64,000 nt of DNA from JAISGQ01 sp045604965 (GTDB taxonomy: Bacteria; Bacillota; Clostridia; Oscillospirales; Acutalibacteraceae). The notes under the pieces were generated by a model. The model did not search any database. It worked only from the letters and a program-made list of their open reading frames with translations, and was not told the origin of the DNA. The stretch spans positions 1-64,000 of the forward strand of contig JAZUPB010000041.1 in assembly GCA_045604965.1 (NCBI GenBank). Direction: 5' to 3'. The translations under genes were made by a program, and so were the position numbers. This document shows positions 1-8,167 of the stretch, in pieces (within the stretch, counting starts at the first letter, position 1; each line of letters begins with the position of its first letter).

Positions 1-1109
1 TTCTTGGAGAGGTAGATGTAACCCTCCTGGTCGTTGGTGCGCATGATCATAAGCTCAAGCTCATCGCCGACCTTTACAACGTCACTCGTTGTAAGGTTGG
101 GATCATCTGTAAGATCCTCAAGCATAACGATACCGGACTGCTTTCTACCAACATCTACATAGATTTCGTTGGGTGCAATGCGTACAACGGTTCCGTTGAC
201 TACCTTTCCATTAGTATTCGACTGCTTAAAGGATTCCTCCAGCATAGCCTCAAAGTTTTCTGTCATGATCTCGCTCACGGTTAAAACTACCTCCTTAATT
301 ACGTCCGCCGGAGTCGATGCTCCCGCCGTTATTCCGATTCTTTCAGCTTTTTTTACTTCCTTGACCGGTATTTCGGCAGCTGTTTCAATAGCATAACTGC
401 TGCAGCAATTATTGCATATTTTAAACAGTTTTTGAGTGTTACTGCTGTTTTTCCCACCGATTATGATCATCAGATCACTCTCACGGGCCAGCTCCATCGC
501 TTCCTGCTGACGGCTCAACGTTGCACTGCATATAGTATCATAAATCGAAGCGTTTGTACATACCTTTTTTAAAATTTCAATGCAATTTTGCCAAATTTGT
601 GTATTATATGTTGTTTGCGCAACCACACATACATTTTCTTTTGCTAAATTCGTGCGCAAAGACAAAAGCTGCTGAAGTTCTGTCTCATTTGAAAAAACAT
701 ACACATCGCCTGTACAGTGTCCTTTTATTCCGAGAACCTCCGGATGTTCGCAATCACCTGCAATAAGTACAGGCATTCCCTCTGCTGATGCTTTTGCAAC
801 AATTTTATGTATTTTTGCAACAAAGGGACAAGTCGCATCCATAAACCTTATTCCATTTTTTTTGATCTCATCATAGACAGATAGTGGTACTCCGTGCGAA
901 CGTATAACCAAAACGCCATCATCTGAAATTTCTCCGGGCATATTAATTGATTTAACTCCAGACTTTTCAAGCTTTTCTACAACCTGAGCATTGTGGATTA
1001 TTGGACCAAGAGTAAATACCTTCTCACCTTTCCGCACCAATTCTTCCACTGATTCAACTGCACGATTGACTCCAAAACAAAAACCTGCTGTTTTAGCTAA
1101 TTTAATCAT
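1..1109 (-). CDS. ispH: IspH continuing into ribosomal protein S1 domain (partial, runs off left edge)
   Basis: This is the N-terminal part of a protein whose reading frame is open to the window edge. The first ~280 residues are 4-hydroxy-3-methylbut-2-enyl diphosphate reductase, the last step of the MEP isoprenoid pathway. It shows the cluster cysteines in GFCFGV near the start, ATCPF, and CSAT, with HGVP and GDCEHPEV around them, and an ASTPADVIKEV end typical of the family. It then runs on without a stop into an S1-type RNA-binding domain (GTVVRIAPNEIYVDVG and following). IspH-S1 fusions are known in Clostridia. The ATG at 1109 lies 13 nt after the cmk stop, with a GAGGAT ribosome site overlapping that stop. 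At least 369 codons are present and the C-terminal S1 repeats lie outside. Confidence 0.92.
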   Translation of the reverse strand, partial: MIKLAKTAGFCFGVNRAVESVEELVRKGEKVFTLGPIIHNAQVVEKLEKSGVKSINMPGEISDDGVLVIRSHGVPLSVYDEIKKNGIRFMDATCPFVAKIHKIVAKASAEGMPVLIAGDCEHPEVLGIKGHCTGDVYVFSNETELQQLLSLRTNLAKENVCVVAQTTYNTQIWQNCIEILKKVCTNASIYDTICSATLSRQQEAMELARESDLMIIIGGKNSSNTQKLFKICNNCCSSYAIETAAEIPVKEVKKAERIGITAGASTPADVIKEVVLTVSEIMTENFEAMLEESFKQSNTNGKVVNGTVVRIAPNEIYVDVGRKQSGIVMLEDLTDDPNLTTSDVVKVGDELELMIMRTNDQEGYIYLSK

Positions 1110-1122
1110 AGAATATAAATCC

Positions 1123-1788
1123 TCATCCGATTTTTTCTTTCACAGTGTTAACCACTGCATCAACAGCCTCATCAATTGTCATTTTCGTTGTATCAATAAG
1201 CACAGCATCAGAAGCTTGCTTCAAAGGTGCAATTGCTCTATGAGAATCATTGTAATCTCGTACCTTGATATCTTCCAGGATTTCTTCGTAAATAACCTTT
1301 TTACCCTGAGCTACAAGCTCATTGTATCTTCTCGTTGCTCGTTCCTCGGCAGATGCAGTAAGAAAAATTTTAACCTGTGCCTTGGGAAGAACAACTGTAC
1401 CTATATCTCTTCCATCCATTATAACATCATTGTACGAAGCTGTTTCCTGCTGAAGTCTGAAAAGAAGCTCACGCACCTTGGGATAAGCTGAAACTGTAGA
1501 TGCTGCTCTGGAAATTTCAGGTGTTCTGATAACCCTCGAAACATTTTCTCCGCAAAGATAAACTCTCTGCTCTCCGTCAACATATTTAAGTTCAACTTCG
1601 ACCATCGGAAGAACAGACACAACTTTCATACTATCTTCCGGATCAATACGTCTCTGAAGAACAAAAAGTGCTACTGCTCTGTACAATGCACCTGTATCCA
1701 CATATACGTATCCAAGTCTTTTAGCTGCTTCTCTGGCTATTGTGCTTTTGCCTGCACCCGCAGGTCCGTCAATTGCTACATTAATCAT
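1123..1788 (-). CDS. cmk: Cytidylate kinase
   Basis: The 221-residue protein phosphorylates CMP and dCMP with ATP in the cytoplasm for nucleotide synthesis. The P-loop GPAGAGKST sits at residues 8-16, followed by the family motif YVDTGALYRA and, in the second half, MDGRDIGTVV for nucleotide binding and the lid arginines ERATRRY. The length is normal for bacterial Cmk. Its start overlaps the end of the flavoprotein gene by 8 nt and its stop is 13 nt before ispH-S1, so the three are translationally linked. A cmk-ispH-S1 arrangement echoes the cmk-rpsA pairing seen in many bacteria. Confidence 0.96.
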   Translation of the reverse strand: MINVAIDGPAGAGKSTIAREAAKRLGYVYVDTGALYRAVALFVLQRRIDPEDSMKVVSVLPMVEVELKYVDGEQRVYLCGENVSRVIRTPEISRAASTVSAYPKVRELLFRLQQETASYNDVIMDGRDIGTVVLPKAQVKIFLTASAEERATRRYNELVAQGKKVIYEEILEDIKVRDYNDSHRAIAPLKQASDAVLIDTTKMTIDEAVDAVVNTVKEKIG

Positions 1789-3022
1789 TATTTATCTCCT
1801 TAGCTGAACTTTTTCCGGCTGCTGTACCGGTTGAAAATGCAATCTGAAGATTAAATCCTCCGGTGTATGCATCAACATCAATGATTTCTCCTGCAAAAAA
1901 CAATCCCTCAACTACTTTTGACTCCATTGTTTTAGGATTTATTTCTTTAACGGAAACACCTCCGGATGTTATTATTGCTTCATTTATATCACGAAAACCA
2001 ACCGCTGTAAACACAAAACATTTTAATAGTCCAATTATTTTTTTCCTTTGCTCGTGCGTTACAGCGTTAAGCATAGTGTTCGACGATATACCAACTCGCT
2101 TTATAAAAACAGGAATAAGCTCTCTGGGCATCAATGATCGAAGTTCGTCTCCGAACATTTTATTCGGCTGTGATGAAAAATCACGCAAAAGCCTTGCGTC
2201 CAGCTTTTTTTCATTCAATGCAGGTTTAAGATCAATTGACAAAAAATATTTATCAAATTTATCAAAATCCATATGACAGCTTGCACTGAGAATCATTGCT
2301 CCTGTCAATCCATATTCGGCAAATGTCAGTTCTCCGAAATCAGAGTATATAAGTTTATTATTTTCTGTCTCCACTCGAAGGGCAACATTTCTCAAGGTAA
2401 GATCGTTCAATATTGAAAATTCATTTCCCTGACAAATCAGCGGAACCAAAGACGGCTTAGGAGAAACTATACTGTGCCCGAGATTCCTTGCCAATTCATA
2501 TCCCTGACCGTCAGATCCGGTTGCAATGTATGAACATCCGCCTGTCGCCAATACACATCTGTCACAGCTATACACTGTTCCATTCACCAAAATGCCAGTG
2601 ACTTTTCCGTTTTCTGTAATGATACGATTTACATTTCCCTTAATAAATCTGACACCGACTCTGTTACAGGCAGAAATCAATGCATTGTTTATATCTGAAG
2701 ATTTATCTGATACAGGGAAAACTCTCTTGCCTCGTTCCGTTTTCAACGGAACGCCTTCGGCTTGAAAAAAATCAATTGTATCCTGAGGTGTAAACGAAGA
2801 AAACACACTGAACAGGAATCGTCCGTTTTTATTAATGTTTTGCATCAGTTCTTCATTATCGCAGTTGTTTGTTACGTTACATCTGCCTTTGCCCGTAAGG
2901 AGAAGCTTTCTTCCGGGATGTTTGTTTTTTTCTATTATCGAAACTGACGCTCCGTTTTTTGCTGCTGTATACGCAGCCATCATTCCTGCCGGACCTGCTC
3001 CGACAACTATTACATCAGACAT
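1781..3022 (-). CDS. HI0933/BaiN-type NAD(P)/FAD-dependent oxidoreductase
   Basis: This is a 413-residue flavoprotein of the HI0933/YhiN/BaiN family. An FAD-binding VVGAGPAGMMAA lies at residues 6-17 and the family signature GKGRCNVTN at 44-52. A late motif, GLFFAGEIIDVDAYTGGFN, binds the flavin and closes the Rossmann fold. The physiological substrate is not known for most members; BaiN from bile-acid dehydroxylating clostridia is one named example, and nothing here shows bile-acid activity. The ATG has GAGGGA 8 nt upstream. It heads a short run with cmk and ispH-S1, an arrangement common in Clostridia. Confidence 0.88.
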   Translation of the reverse strand: MSDVIVVGAGPAGMMAAYTAAKNGASVSIIEKNKHPGRKLLLTGKGRCNVTNNCDNEELMQNINKNGRFLFSVFSSFTPQDTIDFFQAEGVPLKTERGKRVFPVSDKSSDINNALISACNRVGVRFIKGNVNRIITENGKVTGILVNGTVYSCDRCVLATGGCSYIATGSDGQGYELARNLGHSIVSPKPSLVPLICQGNEFSILNDLTLRNVALRVETENNKLIYSDFGELTFAEYGLTGAMILSASCHMDFDKFDKYFLSIDLKPALNEKKLDARLLRDFSSQPNKMFGDELRSLMPRELIPVFIKRVGISSNTMLNAVTHEQRKKIIGLLKCFVFTAVGFRDINEAIITSGGVSVKEINPKTMESKVVEGLFFAGEIIDVDAYTGGFNLQIAFSTGTAAGKSSAKEINND

Positions 3023-3039
3023 ATCTGTCCCTCAATAAT

Positions 3040-3063
3040 AAAAGGCGGTTTCCACCACCTTTT
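3040..3063 (-). terminator. Hairpin after the small membrane protein gene
   Basis: On the minus strand AAAAGGTGG pairs with CCGCCTTTT around a 6-nt loop, with one G-U pair, and is followed by TTTTATTATTG. It lies just after the stop of the 3072-3614 gene and 18 nt before the flavoprotein start. It may therefore act as a partial terminator or attenuator between the two groups. Confidence 0.5.
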
Positions 3064-3071
3064 ATATACTA

Positions 3072-3614
3072 TCATTTTATTCTAAACATTTTTCTGAATC
3101 TGGCACTGTATTTGACATCATAGAGATATGCAAATTTATATAATGCAAGATCGTAAAACAGGAAAACCAAATTTCCCAGTGCAAGCATTCCTGCAGCAAT
3201 CCACCAGGCAGTACCGCTTTCAAAAAACGGTATTCCGAATATCACAGCAGAAAGCCAGATGGACAGCACTGCGGCTACGTTGAAATATAAAAGCTTTACT
3301 ATAATTCTAATGGGTCTGTTTTTTATTCGCTCGAATGTAAACTGCAAAAGCGGATACAGTCCAAAAAGCATTAAATACAGCAGCAGTGAATCTTTAGCTA
3401 CGACTGGAATGATTAACGAAATAAAAAAAACAGAAAAATAAATAGGCAATGTTTTTTTCTCCCCGAATTCTGTAATCGGGATAATGAGCAATCCGCCCGC
3501 AACCATAGGTATCGCATAGCTCAATGACGGAAATAACGTGCCGATCATTACTACAACAGACAATGCGGCTGTTATTCCCGAAATAGCAATATATGCGCTT
3601 TTTGAATACTTCAT
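3072..3614 (-). CDS. Small polytopic membrane protein, function unknown
   Basis: A 180-residue, very hydrophobic protein with about five membrane segments and a basic C-terminal end (KYSARFRKMFRIK). The N-terminal stretch SAYIAISGITAALSVVVM and the overall size recall substrate-binding S components of ECF vitamin transporters. No substrate signature is visible and no EcfA/T genes are near, so this is only a suggestion. It starts 1 nt after the DnaJ-protein stop and is probably co-translated with it. Confidence 0.7.
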   Translation of the reverse strand: MKYSKSAYIAISGITAALSVVVMIGTLFPSLSYAIPMVAGGLLIIPITEFGEKKTLPIYFSVFFISLIIPVVAKDSLLLYLMLFGLYPLLQFTFERIKNRPIRIIVKLLYFNVAAVLSIWLSAVIFGIPFFESGTAWWIAAGMLALGNLVFLFYDLALYKFAYLYDVKYSARFRKMFRIK

Positions 3615-3615
3615 A

Positions 3616-4353
3616 TCAGCAGCAGCTTATCATATCTCCGCCGCAGCACTCGCAGCAAGAGTCGGCGCAGAACATACCACAGCACATAGAAAGCGGGTTA
3701 CAGCCTCTTTCAGCTCGGTCTGTATCATAAGAATATCCACCGCGTCTGCCGGATCTCTGAGACTGAACAACATTGTATGCTGAGCGGAATTCGGCATTCG
3801 AAGGATCAAGCTGAACTGCCTGAGAAAAATGCTCGTATGCCTGCTCAACCCATCCCCTGTGATACAGAACGGTTCCGCGAAGGAAATACCACTCTGCATT
3901 TCTTCTGGTCATAGGTACACCATCAAGAAGTTCTTCTGCCTCATTATATCTCTTATTGTTGATCATCTGACGAACATCAGAAAAACTGGTAGTGTTTGCA
4001 GAAGAACTGTAATATGTTTTATGAGCAGTATTTGACGAAGTTGAAGAAGATGACTGATTCGAATAGGTGTTTGAATAGCCGCTTGAATAATTATTTGATG
4101 AAGTTCCCGAAGAACTGCTGTATGATTCTGCTCTGTCAGTACCATTTCTTCTGTTTGTAACAATTGTATCATACGCTTCGTTTATTTCCTTCATCTTCTC
4201 TTCAAAAAGTTCTGAAGCTGCAGGATTGTCACTGTTTGCAACATTGTCGGGATGATATTTCCTTGCCAGATCACGATAGGCACTTTTAACTTCGTCATCA
4301 GTTGCATTTCTGGAAATACCAAGGACTTCATACGGATCTCTCATATGTTTCAT
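3616..4353 (-). CDS. DnaJ-domain protein with TPR region and cysteine-rich tail
   Basis: The 245-residue protein opens with a J domain (YEVLGISRNATDDEVKSAY, then the HPD motif in KYHPDN) that would stimulate an Hsp70 ATPase. A Ser/Asn/Tyr-rich linker of about 45 residues follows. Next come two tetratricopeptide-like helical pairs (residues ~125-195: AEWYFLRGTVLYHRG, AYEHFSQAVQLDPSN). The tail carries CC and CXXCC clusters (10 cysteines in the last ~30 residues) that could bind metal. It is not classical DnaJ, since the Gly/Phe region and the four CXXCXGXG zinc repeats are absent. It sits 6 nt downstream of a DUF5685 gene, a recurrent pair in Clostridia. An in-frame ATG three codons inside is an alternative start. 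Confidence 0.88.
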   Translation of the reverse strand: MKHMRDPYEVLGISRNATDDEVKSAYRDLARKYHPDNVANSDNPAASELFEEKMKEINEAYDTIVTNRRNGTDRAESYSSSSGTSSNNYSSGYSNTYSNQSSSSTSSNTAHKTYYSSSANTTSFSDVRQMINNKRYNEAEELLDGVPMTRRNAEWYFLRGTVLYHRGWVEQAYEHFSQAVQLDPSNAEFRSAYNVVQSQRSGRRGGYSYDTDRAERGCNPLSMCCGMFCADSCCECCGGDMISCC

Positions 4354-4359
4354 TCTCCT

Positions 4360-5247
4360 TTACTTACATCCTCTTTCTAGATGCATTGCGTTCTTCTGCG
4401 AATAACACATTCCAAGCATAGTTATGTTATCAAGAACTTCTTTGTAATATTTAAACTCCAATACATCATAATAATCGAGCATCGCCGATGTTGTCATATT
4501 CATCGATTCATTTGCGTATATATGAACTTTTTTTAATGCCTCTGAGTTGTTTTTCACATCACATACAGAAAGCTCAAATTTTCTTGCAAATGGATTGAAA
4601 CAGCCTTTTTTTATATCCTTTTCAAGATCGTCCTGTGCGTCAATAAGATAAATCCATTTTCCAAGATAATATCCGAATTTTTCAAGTATGGGCTTGACTG
4701 ACATATCGTCCGAAAGCATTTTCGCCAACGCAGAAATCAGCTTTGCTGTAGGCTCTGCCACACTATCAATTGATATATCATCCGCCTCTTCTGCAAGCTG
4801 CTGTTCATCGATATACTTTGTAACAAGTTCATCAATTTCAGGATTCTTTTTTCTTGCTTTTCTTCGCATTGGGGAAGCAAATGCTTTTAATATGCTCCAC
4901 CCTATTTTTCCAAAAAAGCCGGCGTCGCAAACATTATCGCGAAGTTTATGATAGAACATTATCGCAGTCAGATCAGCCGTGAATTCAAATGCATCAGTTT
5001 TTGCTATACACTTGGGACATTTGTACAACGGATTAAACGTACATCTTCCTTTTCCACAGGATATATCTGTCTGCTCAAATTCAAGCTTAAGCATCGTCAA
5101 AAATGTATAGTCGTAATTAAGCAAAAACTTTGCAAGCAATCCATATGTTTTTCCAATCTGTTTGCACAGTGTACAATAAACAGCTTTGTAACGATCATAC
5201 TCATAAAACCGCATTTCCGGTTTATATATCCTGATATAGCCGAACAA
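4360..5247 (-). CDS. DUF5685 family protein
   Basis: A 295-residue protein matching the Clostridia-typical DUF5685 family, recognised by the opening FGYIRIYKPEMRFYEYDRY, then VYCTLCKQIGKTYG and a CGKGRCTFNP-CPKC cluster around residues 70-85. These cysteines look like a metal site. The rest is predicted helical with no signal peptide. I place the start at the TTG at 5247 because GGAG lies 9 nt upstream and the product then begins MFGYIRIYK like its relatives; the longer frame would start within the ribosome site at 5262. Function is unknown. The coupling to the DnaJ protein 6 nt downstream suggests they work together. Confidence 0.8.
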   Translation of the reverse strand: MFGYIRIYKPEMRFYEYDRYKAVYCTLCKQIGKTYGLLAKFLLNYDYTFLTMLKLEFEQTDISCGKGRCTFNPLYKCPKCIAKTDAFEFTADLTAIMFYHKLRDNVCDAGFFGKIGWSILKAFASPMRRKARKKNPEIDELVTKYIDEQQLAEEADDISIDSVAEPTAKLISALAKMLSDDMSVKPILEKFGYYLGKWIYLIDAQDDLEKDIKKGCFNPFARKFELSVCDVKNNSEALKKVHIYANESMNMTTSAMLDYYDVLEFKYYKEVLDNITMLGMCYSQKNAMHLERGCK

Positions 5248-5267
5248 ACTACACAACTCCAAAATAC

Positions 5268-5299
5268 ACGATAATATTATAATACATTAATATTATCGT
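5268..5299. repeat. AT-rich 12-bp inverted repeat between uvrA and the DUF5685 gene
   Basis: ACGATAATATTA at 5268-5279 is perfectly complementary to 5288-5299 across an 8-nt loop. It fills the 76-nt gap after uvrA. It lacks a GC-rich stem and a clean U-tract, so it could be a weak terminator, an mRNA 3'-end stabiliser or an operator for the DUF5685 operon. Confidence 0.5.
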
Positions 5300-5323
5300 A
5301 TATTCGTGAATAATATGTTAAAT

Positions 5324-8152
5324 TTAAGCATTATTTAAGATTTTGCAAAGATAGTGACCGGTAAACGATTCACTGCACTTAGCAACTTCTTCGGGCGTTC
5401 CTTCCGCAATTACAAGACCTCCGCCGTCTCCGCCTTCAGGTCCAAGATCTATTATATAATCGCAGCTTTTAATGACATCAAGGTTATGCTCAATTATAAG
5501 CACCGTATTGCCGTTTTCCGTAAGCTTGTTCAAAACTCCGAGAAGTCTGTGAACGTCAGCAGTATGAAGACCTGTTGTGGGTTCATCAAGAACAAATATT
5601 GTTTTTCCTGTTGCACGTTTTGAAAGCTCTGTCGCAAGCTTTACTCTTTGTGCTTCTCCTCCTGACAGAGTTGTTGCGGGCTGACCTATTTTCACATAAC
5701 CGAGGCCAACATCGTAGAGGGTCCGAAGCTTACGCGCAATTTTAGGCTGGTTTGCAAAGAAATTCAGTCCTTCTTCTATTGTCATATCAAGTACATCTGC
5801 AATGCTCTTTCCCTTGTATTTTACTTCCAGCGTTTCTCTGTTGTATCTCGCTCCTTTGCAAACCTCGCAAGGAACATAAATATCCGGGAGAAAGTGCATT
5901 TCGATTTTCAAAATACCGTCGCCCTCGCAGGCTTCACACCGTCCACCTTTGACATTGAAAGAAAATCTTCCCGGACCAAATCCACGCATTTTCGCTTCCT
6001 GTGTCGAGGCATAAAGATCGCGGATATCGGTAAATACACCTGTATATGTTGCCGGATTGGAACGGGGTGTTCTTCCAATGGGTGCCTGATCTATCGCAAT
6101 TATCTTATCAAGATGTTCTATTCCCTCAATATCCTTATGAGCACCCCAATGAGGTTTTGCACCATTTAAATCTGCATGCAGTCTGTTGTAGATAATCTCA
6201 TTTACCAAAGAGCTTTTTCCTGATCCCGAAACACCTGTAACACAAGTCATTGTTCCCAATGGAATTTTCACATCAATGTTTCTGAGATTATTCTCTGCTG
6301 CTCCTATGATTTTCAGGAATTTGCCGTTTCCTTTTCTTCTTTCCAACGGAATCTCAATTTTTCTTTTGCCGTTTAGGTATTGTCCTGTTATTGATTCCTT
6401 GCATTTCATAAGCTTGTCAACAGGACCTGCAAACACTACCTCTCCGCCGTGTATACCTGCGCCCGGACCGATATCTACAACGTAATCCGCTGCGCGTATT
6501 GTATCTTCATCGTGCTCTACAACAATAAGAGTATTTCCAAGATCTCTAAGTCGCTGAAGGGTCGCAAGAAGCTTGTCGTTATCACGCTGATGCAAGCCTA
6601 TGCTGGGTTCATCAAGAATATACAGCACGCCCATGAGACTGGATCCTATCTGAGTCGCAAGTCTTATGCGCTGGCTTTCACCGCCCGAAAGTGTACCTGC
6701 TGATCTTGAAAGAGTGAGATATCCAAGACCGACACTCTGCAGAAACGAAAGACGTTCAAGAATTTCTTTGATAATCTGATCACCTATCATATGCTCTCTC
6801 TCATCAAGATCAAGTTTCTGATAAAATTCAATCAGATCTTTTATTGATTTATCGGTTGCTCCCGCAATATTTATTCCGCCTACAGTTACCGCCAAGGATT
6901 CATCCTTGAGTCTTTTTCCTTTGCAGTGTTCGCAGGGAACCGCGCTCATAAGAATCTCGATATCAGCCTTACTCCATATACTGGTAGTTTCTTTATATCT
7001 TCGTTCGAGATTATTAATAACACCTTCAAACACACCTTCAAAGGTTCGTGTTCCGTAGCTGTCTCTTCTTACAAATGTGATCTTTCTGCTTCCTGTTCCA
7101 TAAAGCAGAGCATCTACCTGTTCCTTTGTAAGATTCTCTATTGGGGTATCGACAGAAAATCCGTAGGCTTTTGCAACTCCCTCAAAATACATCATTGCCA
7201 TCGAATTCTGTTCTGCCTTCCAGCCTGTTCCTTTTATTGCTCCTTTGGAGATTGGTAACCTTCTGTTGGGGATCACAAGATCCGGATCCACTCTCATAAA
7301 TATGCCAAGTCCCGTACATTTCGGACAAGCACCGAACGGATTATTGAATGAAAACATACGAGGTGTAAGCTCTTCGACACTTACCCCGTGTTCCGGGCAG
7401 GCATAATTCTGTGAATAGGTAACCTCTTCTCCCCCTACTGCGGATGCAATAACCATACCGCCTGTCAACGATGACGCTGTTTCGATTGAATCGGCAAGAC
7501 GACCTCTTATTTCCTGTTTGACAACAAGTCTGTCAACAACTATCTCAACAGTATGTCTTATGTTTTTATCAAGAGAAATTTCTTCGGATAAATCATAAAT
7601 ATTTCCGTCAACACGAACTCTGGAAAATCCACTTTTTCTCGCAGAATCAAATTCTTTTTGCTGTGTTCCCTTTTTGCCTCTTACAACCGGAGCTAAAAGC
7701 ATAAGTTTTGTTCCTTCAGGCAAAGACAGAATGCTGTCAACAATCTGATCTACCGTCTGCTGCTTTATTTCCCTTCCGCATACGGGACAGTGCGGTATTC
7801 CGATTCGTGCGTATAACAGTCTCATATAGTCATATATTTCCGTAACTGTTCCAACCGTTGAACGCGGATTTTTGGATGTGGTTTTCTGATCTATGGATAT
7901 TGCAGGAGATAATCCGTCAATGGAATCCACATCGGGCTTTTCCATCTGACCCAAAAACATTCTTGCATATGAAGAAAGTGATTCTACATATCTTCTCTGT
8001 CCTTCTGCATATATTGTTTCAAACGCAAGAGAACTTTTACCCGAACCCGAAAGACCAGTAAAGACAACCAATTTGTCTCTTGGAATTTCAACATTAAGGT
8101 TTTTTAAGTTATTTGCTCTTGCTCCCTTAATTACAATTTTCTGACTTGACAC
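5324..8152 (-). CDS. uvrA: Excinuclease ABC subunit A
   Basis: This is the damage-scanning ATPase of nucleotide excision repair; it loads UvrB at lesions. At 942 residues it has the normal length. Two ABC ATPase halves are complete: GLSGSGKSS at residues 33-41 and GVSGSGKSS in the second half, two signature motifs (LSGGESQRIRLA, LSGGEAQRVKLA) and two Walker B regions (YILDEPSIGLH, FVLDEPTTGLH). Zinc-binding cysteine pairs occur in CPEHG-CPKC and CEACEGDG-CEVCKG. The gene starts 15 nt after uvrB, so the two subunits are co-expressed. Confidence 0.98.
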   Translation of the reverse strand: MSSQKIVIKGARANNLKNLNVEIPRDKLVVFTGLSGSGKSSLAFETIYAEGQRRYVESLSSYARMFLGQMEKPDVDSIDGLSPAISIDQKTTSKNPRSTVGTVTEIYDYMRLLYARIGIPHCPVCGREIKQQTVDQIVDSILSLPEGTKLMLLAPVVRGKKGTQQKEFDSARKSGFSRVRVDGNIYDLSEEISLDKNIRHTVEIVVDRLVVKQEIRGRLADSIETASSLTGGMVIASAVGGEEVTYSQNYACPEHGVSVEELTPRMFSFNNPFGACPKCTGLGIFMRVDPDLVIPNRRLPISKGAIKGTGWKAEQNSMAMMYFEGVAKAYGFSVDTPIENLTKEQVDALLYGTGSRKITFVRRDSYGTRTFEGVFEGVINNLERRYKETTSIWSKADIEILMSAVPCEHCKGKRLKDESLAVTVGGINIAGATDKSIKDLIEFYQKLDLDEREHMIGDQIIKEILERLSFLQSVGLGYLTLSRSAGTLSGGESQRIRLATQIGSSLMGVLYILDEPSIGLHQRDNDKLLATLQRLRDLGNTLIVVEHDEDTIRAADYVVDIGPGAGIHGGEVVFAGPVDKLMKCKESITGQYLNGKRKIEIPLERRKGNGKFLKIIGAAENNLRNIDVKIPLGTMTCVTGVSGSGKSSLVNEIIYNRLHADLNGAKPHWGAHKDIEGIEHLDKIIAIDQAPIGRTPRSNPATYTGVFTDIRDLYASTQEAKMRGFGPGRFSFNVKGGRCEACEGDGILKIEMHFLPDIYVPCEVCKGARYNRETLEVKYKGKSIADVLDMTIEEGLNFFANQPKIARKLRTLYDVGLGYVKIGQPATTLSGGEAQRVKLATELSKRATGKTIFVLDEPTTGLHTADVHRLLGVLNKLTENGNTVLIIEHNLDVIKSCDYIIDLGPEGGDGGGLVIAEGTPEEVAKCSESFTGHYLCKILNNA

Positions 8153-8167
8153 TCAATTTCCTCCAAC

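Noticed and set aside
3072..3614. Naming the 180-residue membrane protein as an ECF transporter S component
   Set aside because: Size and hydrophobicity fit loosely, but no substrate motif, riboswitch or EcfA/T gene supports it.
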